Positions 43,219 to 45,706 of a DNA stretch of 45,706 bases are shown in pieces. Numbering within the stretch: position 1 is the first letter of the stretch; each line of letters begins with the position of its first letter. The stretch is taken from contig NZ_JNJO01000012.1 of assembly GCF_000701685.1 (NCBI RefSeq), forward strand, positions 1-45,706, read 5' to 3'. The DNA comes from Gemella sanguinis ATCC 700632. GTDB taxonomy: Bacteria; Bacillota; Bacilli; Staphylococcales; Gemellaceae. A program made the position numbers and the translations under genes. Under the pieces are notes generated by a model. That model ran no database searches. It was given only the letters and a program-made list of their open reading frames with translations, and was not told the DNA's origin.

Positions 43219-44046
43219 ATGTATAGAGCTAAAATAGAGTTTTCTTATTTTGAGGAGTTAGGTAATAATGATAGAGACACTGCTTTGAGTATTCCAAACG
43301 GAGCTTGTTTTACTTTTTGGGACTGTAGATTAAAGTACGTAAACAATAGTGAATTTAATCACTATTTTGAAATATTTGCTAATAAAGAAGAATATATTAC
43401 AGAATGTTTATCTATTCTATCATTTTTTACGTATATTCCTTTGTTACCCTTATCTTCTTCAGAGATGATAATTGAGGATATGTGTGAAGGAGAAAAAATC
43501 CCAGTAGAAAAGCAAAGTGATAAAATGAATGACTGGCTAGAGAGGTTAACTTTAATAGAGATGGGTTTAAAGGAGAAAATCCATGATGAAAAAAGAAAAA
43601 AAATAATTAACTGGATGGAAACTTACTCGTACGGTATTAAACATCATTATCAAGAAAACAGGAAAGAAGAATTCCTTAACTTATTTATACCAGTCGAAAA
43701 AATTTCAGCAACTGTGTTACAAGAATGTGAAACAGAAGAAAAAGAACCTGCAAATACAAATAGAGAAAAAATAATACTTGCTTGGAAACGGCTGAAAAGT
43801 TACTATCTTGGTGGTTATCAATTTGAAAATGAAAAAATAAAAAAAAGTTTTTCTGAAATAAACGATAAAAAAATTGGAAATTTAGTGAAAATAAGAAATA
43901 AAATAGCACATGATGGATATCGAGTAACCGAAGAAGATATAAGAACAATACAATTTCTATCTTCACAGTTTATTTCAATTTATGCTTTAAAGAAACCGTA
44001 TAACGAATACTATTTACGATCACGAGTGCTTGGTGAAAAATTCTAA
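43219..44046 (+). CDS. Unrecognised protein with HEPN-type RNxxxH motif
   Basis: The 275-residue protein is soluble. Its C-terminal helical part holds KIRNKIAHDGY (R226-N227...H231), the R-x4-H motif of HEPN ribonuclease and ribonuclease-like domains, followed by a helix as in ApeA/RiboL-PSP-type HEPN proteins. The N-terminal half (MYRAKIEFSYFEELGNN; SILSFFTYIPLLPLSS) has no family I can name. It is a single gene with no visible antitoxin partner, next to an IS200 element. RNase or antiviral activity is only inferred. Confidence 0.65.
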   Translation: MYRAKIEFSYFEELGNNDRDTALSIPNGACFTFWDCRLKYVNNSEFNHYFEIFANKEEYITECLSILSFFTYIPLLPLSSSEMIIEDMCEGEKIPVEKQSDKMNDWLERLTLIEMGLKEKIHDEKRKKIINWMETYSYGIKHHYQENRKEEFLNLFIPVEKISATVLQECETEEKEPANTNREKIILAWKRLKSYYLGGYQFENEKIKKSFSEINDKKIGNLVKIRNKIAHDGYRVTEEDIRTIQFLSSQFISIYALKKPYNEYYLRSRVLGEKF

Positions 44047-44117
44047 GTAGACAGCTTTTCCGCTTTTTTATTTAAAGGCCTAAGTCGATTGAGGAGGCGA
44101 AGTCTCCGAAAAAAAAC

Positions 44118-44134
44118 CACCCGCTATGCGGGTG
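44118..44134. repeat. Subterminal hairpin of the IS200 left end
   Basis: CACCCGC-TAT-GCGGGTG, a perfect stem with a 3-base loop preceded by an A run. IS200/IS605 elements are recognised by TnpA through such end hairpins rather than inverted repeats. It probably marks the left end. Confidence 0.7.
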
Positions 44135-44157
44135 CGAGATAAAAGATAAACAATTGA

Positions 44158-44221
44158 AAAATCATCCTTTCTTGATAAAATAAGAGTAGTTCAAGCTCTA
44201 AAATAAAGAAAGGATGATTTT
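44158..44221 (+). promoter_or_regulatory. Translation-blocking stem before the IS200 transposase
   Basis: AAAATCATCCTTTCTT (44158-44173) is the exact complement of AAGAAAGGATGATTTT (44206-44221). The right arm contains the GGATG ribosome site, 4-13 bases before ATG 44225. The stem hides that site in RNA started outside the element, as known for Salmonella IS200. Confidence 0.8.
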
Positions 44222-44224
44222 ATA

Positions 44225-44647
44225 ATGGCCAATAAACAAAACAGTTTATCGCATACAAAGTGGTTGTGTAAATACCATATTGTATTTACTCCTAAGTATA
44301 GACGAAAAATCGAATTTAATCAATATAAACGAGATATAGTGAATATAATCCAAAGATTGTGTAAATATAAAGGAGTATTGTGTAAATATAAAGGAGTAGA
44401 AATAATAGAAGGACACATAATGCCTGATCATATACATTTGCTGTTGTCAATCCCGCCAAAATATAGTGTTTCAAGTATAATGGGATACTTGAAAGGAAAA
44501 AGTTCATTGATGATATTTGATATGCATTCAAACATGAAATACAAGTATGGGAATAGGAAATTTTGGGCAGAAGGATATTATGTAAGTACAGTAGGACTGA
44601 ATGAAAGTGCGATAAGAGAATATACTAAGAAAACAAGAATCGTATAA
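44225..44647 (+). pseudogene. tnpA: IS200/IS605-family transposase TnpA, decayed
   Basis: The start MANKQNSLSHTKWLCKYHIV, the HUH motif PDHIH (H69, H71) and the catalytic tyrosine region AEGYYVSTVG (Y118/Y119) are intact. A 21-bp tandem duplication (44357-44377, 44378-44398) repeats LCKYKGV. After IREYTKK the frame ends as TRIV. Removing one A from the run at 44630-44633 restores YTKKQE, the usual start of the last helix, but that frame also stops soon after at 44673. The final helix of this family is therefore missing, and the enzyme is probably inactive. Confidence 0.85.
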
Positions 44648-45132
44648 AACCGCAATGGGTAATATATAATTATGATATTGTGTTCGTTAATAATATTAAT
44701 TTAATACATTAAAAAGGAAGGGTATCTTCTGCTTTTATTACAATAAAAACACCAAAAAGTATGTGATTTGCTGTTGTTTAAGGTAGAATTTGTCATTTTA
44801 ATAGTAAAGTATATCAAGAAATACTACAGAAAAATGTCAATAAATCTATAAAAAGAGCTCTGTTAAATTACCGGTAAATTACGAAAACAGACTTATGTAA
44901 CAGCAAGTTATCACTATTGTTACAAAACTGTTACAACTATTGAAAAGCCATCTGTTACATCATATAATGTTATTACGTCGAAATTAAAACGAAGTTTAAA
45001 CACATTTAAACGAGGTTAAAGACGTCTTACAAGTATTAATAAAAATTAAGAAAATTAGAAAATGGAAAAATAGAAAATTATTGAGGGAGTCGCAAGACTC
45101 AAAAATTCGATTTAAAAAGGAGACTTATTTAT
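44648..45132 (+). other. Gene-free region: IS200 right flank and LysM-gene control region
   Basis: No ORF is supported. The left third is the decayed end of the IS. The right part holds the WalR box, a long A-rich leader and a GAGTC-GCAA-GACTC hairpin (45087-45100) with a GNRA loop, about 30 bp before the LysM start. Confidence 0.6.
44918..44934 (+). promoter_or_regulatory. WalR (YycF) box
   Basis: TGTTAC-AAAAC-TGTTAC fits the WalR consensus TGTWAH-N5-TGTWAH exactly. A further half-site TGTAAC lies 22 bp upstream (44896-44901). WalRK controls cell-wall hydrolase genes, which suits the LysM gene that follows. Confidence 0.85.
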
Positions 45133-45706
45133 ATGAGTAAATTACATAAAATAGTAGCAACAACGGCATTCGTAGGAACAGTAGCAGTAGGTGGATCTCA
45201 AATCGCTGACGCTGATACTTATACAATCAAATCAGGTGATACTCTTTGGGATATCGCTGTAAACAACGGGACAACTGTTGATGCACTTATGCAAGATAAT
45301 AACTTATCAAGTCATTTAATCTACCCAGGAGATAAATTAAACTACTCTTCTAACTCTTCTAGTTCAGTAGAAAAATTAGCTCAAGTTAAAAATGATGGTT
45401 ACTACACAATCGCATTAGGTGATACTTTAGGAACAGTAGCAGATAAATTTGGTACTTCAGTAGATAACCTAGTTGAAATTAACAACCTTTCAAACCCACA
45501 TTTAGTATATGTTGGACAAGTAATTAAAGTTGATGGAAATGCAGCACCTAAAGCAACTCCAGCTGTAGCGCAAGCAGCTCCAGTACAAGCTGCACCTGTA
45601 CAAGCAGCTCCAGTTGCTAGAGTACAAGCAGCTCCAGTAGCTCAAACAAGAGTAGCAGCTCCAGCGGCTCAAACAAAAGCAGCAGCTCCAGCGGCTCAAA
45701 CAAAAG
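45133..45706 (+). CDS. LysM-domain cell-wall protein (runs off the window)
   Basis: ATG 45133 after AAGGAG opens a frame that continues to the edge (191 codons seen). There is a signal peptide (about 1-27, ends IADA), LysM 1 at about 29-71 (YTIKSGDTLWDIAVNNGTTV) and LysM 2 at about 90-133 (YTIALGDTLGTVADKFGTSV). An Ala/Pro/Val/Gln-rich repeat linker (from about 137) follows, coded by AGCAGCTCCAG-type repeats. The missing C-terminus is likely a CHAP, NlpC/P60 or similar hydrolase domain. The WalR box upstream supports a wall-remodelling role. Confidence 0.9.
   Translation, partial: MSKLHKIVATTAFVGTVAVGGSQIADADTYTIKSGDTLWDIAVNNGTTVDALMQDNNLSSHLIYPGDKLNYSSNSSSSVEKLAQVKNDGYYTIALGDTLGTVADKFGTSVDNLVEINNLSNPHLVYVGQVIKVDGNAAPKATPAVAQAAPVQAAPVQAAPVARVQAAPVAQTRVAAPAAQTKAAAPAAQTK

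Noticed and set aside
45502-45699. Ser/Trp/Cys-rich reverse-strand ORF at the right edge
   Set aside because: It is the complement of the Ala/Pro/Gln repeats of the LysM protein and lacks a ribosome site.

Overview
The window is AT-rich DNA from a low-GC Firmicute and spans the chromosomal replication origin. The gene content (dnaA/dnaN, rpmH-rnpA-jag, mnmE, a BceRS-BceAB peptide-resistance module, sialic-acid genes, sortase-type and LysM surface proteins) and the very A/T-biased codon use suggest a Gemella-like member of the Bacillales. The genus is an inference from gene content; no 16S gene is present.

Origin (about 1-9 kb). dnaN and dnaA read leftwards and rpmH, rnpA and jag read rightwards. 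DnaA-box clusters lie on both sides of dnaA: nine boxes upstream (4508-4824), and a second site in the dnaA-dnaN gap with two boxes, a GGGC block and a run of TAA trinucleotides resembling a DnaA-trio unwinding element. The left end carries the start of an IS1182-type transposase and an MFS permease. The rpmH-rnpA gap is swollen to about 720 bp by hairpin-rich repeats. rnpA is followed directly by jag, without yidC, and then by a stand-alone receiver-domain gene. A 150-bp direct repeat flanks a small cargo with two paralogous small membrane proteins just before mnmE. Five parS-like sites lie between 10.4 and 27 kb, on the rpmH side of the origin.

Housekeeping and stress (9-29.6 kb). This stretch holds mnmE, exoA, acetyltransferases, a DUF3290/DUF421 membrane pair and a T-box-controlled metY. 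It continues with fabZ, a BceRS/BceAB-type two-component/ABC module with a BceR-like motif inside the intervening terminator, and an ABC-2 exporter operon with a TetR gene and two operators built into its promoter. Two orphan exported proteins, a CydDC-like heterodimeric ABC exporter and a PspC protein complete it.

Accessory locus (29.7-33.1 kb). Three unrecognised genes form one family. One encodes a fused protein: N-terminal domain, 33-residue helical repeats, a membrane segment and an exported domain. The two genes before it are the same protein split in two, with more repeats. Near-identical terminators bracket the set.

Sialic-acid catabolism (33.1-39.6 kb). nanE, a GntR/UTRA regulator, nanK, manA, nanA and a sodium:solute symporter form a divergent cluster. 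A motif TTAATGTGTTAA occurs at four control points and is the likely operator. The nanA promoter also overlaps cre-like sequences.

Right end (39.6-45.7 kb). A surface protein with an LPKTG signal in the middle of the chain is followed by a TlpA-CcdA extracellular thiol-redox pair. Then come a HEPN-motif protein, a decayed IS200 transposase that keeps its translation-blocking stem, and the start of a LysM protein behind a perfect WalR box.
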